In this document: piece after piece, positions 63,909-64,000 of the stretch
Position numbering within the stretch: position 1 is the first letter of the stretch
Layout of the letters: every line of letters starts with the position of its first letter
Assembly (NCBI GenBank): GCA_963851025.1
Contig: CAWKOA010000010.1
Coordinates: 226,023 to 290,022 of the forward strand
Direction: 5' to 3'
Source of the DNA: RYN-230 sp963851025
Lineage (GTDB): Bacteria; Actinomycetota; Actinomycetes; Streptosporangiales; Streptosporangiaceae
DNA: 64,000 nt
The notes under the pieces: generated by a model
Seen by the model: the letters and a program-made list of their open reading frames with translations, nothing else
Told to the model about the DNA's origin: nothing
Database searches by the model: none
Program-made: the position numbers and the translations under genes

Positions 63909-64000
63909 CCAGTACGTCCCTCAGTAGACGCTCATTAGTGACCGGCCCCCTCGGCGTCGCAAGGACCCGGATAATCCCGTGCTGGCGCAGGTCGCTCAGC
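63889..64000 (-). CDS. DUF742 (CvnC-like) protein, partial, start outside the window
   Basis: The last 36 codons are visible: LSDLRQHGIIRVLATPRGPV then TNERLLRDVLDGLHAL and a TGA at 63889-63891. This is the characteristic end of DUF742 proteins, which precede the small GTPase in conservons. It overlaps the GTPase start by 20 bases. The N-terminal part lies beyond the window. Confidence 0.8.
   Translation of the reverse strand, partial: LSDLRQHGIIRVLATPRGPVTNERLLRDVLDGLHAL

Noticed and set aside
1..64000. tRNA, rRNA, CRISPR arrays, prophage or integrative element genes
   Set aside because: None seen on either strand; the only mobile gene is the TnpB element.

Overview
The window is very GC-rich DNA (roughly 70 percent or more by eye). 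Its gene families are typical of filamentous actinomycetes: a PF04672-type S-adenosyl methyltransferase, a Ku protein with a SAP-like tail, a DUF742 plus small GTPase conservon pair, acyl-ACP thioesterase, many GTG and TTG starts, and ATGA/GTGA gene overlaps. A Streptosporangiales- or Frankia-like actinobacterium fits, but no rRNA or tRNA gene is present to fix the genus. I saw no CRISPR array, prophage or integrase.

Layout. 0-8.4 kb: YCII-like protein, acetyltransferase, epoxide hydrolase, a TetR-MFS efflux operon with two inverted repeats, a secreted GH18 chitinase and an NAD-binding/DUF2867 protein. 8.5-15.5 kb (minus strand): the most unusual locus, an 855-residue protein joining a sugar-type ABC ATPase domain to GAF and histidine-kinase domains, followed by an OmpR-type response regulator and a xylose-type ABC transporter. 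15.6-29 kb: MerR-thioredoxin, thrC, Ku, methyltransferase, serine hydrolase lipoprotein, gnd, thioesterase, hydrolase/hemolysin III, O-methyltransferase, PQQ-type beta-propeller. 29-33 kb: copper amine oxidase and a TnpB element. 33-38 kb: HAD, radical SAM/SPASM with a nitronate-monooxygenase-like flavoprotein, HipA-like with DUF3037, glyoxalase. 38-51 kb: DHA2 transporter, multicopper oxidase, PadR with membrane protein, cysK-cysE, SDR, a GlcD/GlcF-type oxidase and a flavin monooxygenase. 50.8-54.2 kb: DUF779-aldehyde dehydrogenase with an AcoR-like GAF regulator. 56.6-61.5 kb: a tightly coupled six-gene ring-cleavage type cluster with its own GntR regulator. 61.6-64 kb: Rho and the start of a conservon.

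Two points cut across the window. First, many otherwise well-conserved genes are interrupted by single-base frameshifts, mostly one extra G or C. These are absent from about 5.1 to 29.6 kb and dense from 40 to 51 kb. The breaks include rho, cysK and cysE, so base-level sequence error is the best explanation, and the broken genes should be read as probably intact in the organism. Second, in the 8.5-15.5 kb locus the kinase carries its own copy of the transporter-type ATPase domain, which suggests direct coupling between sugar transport and two-component signalling.
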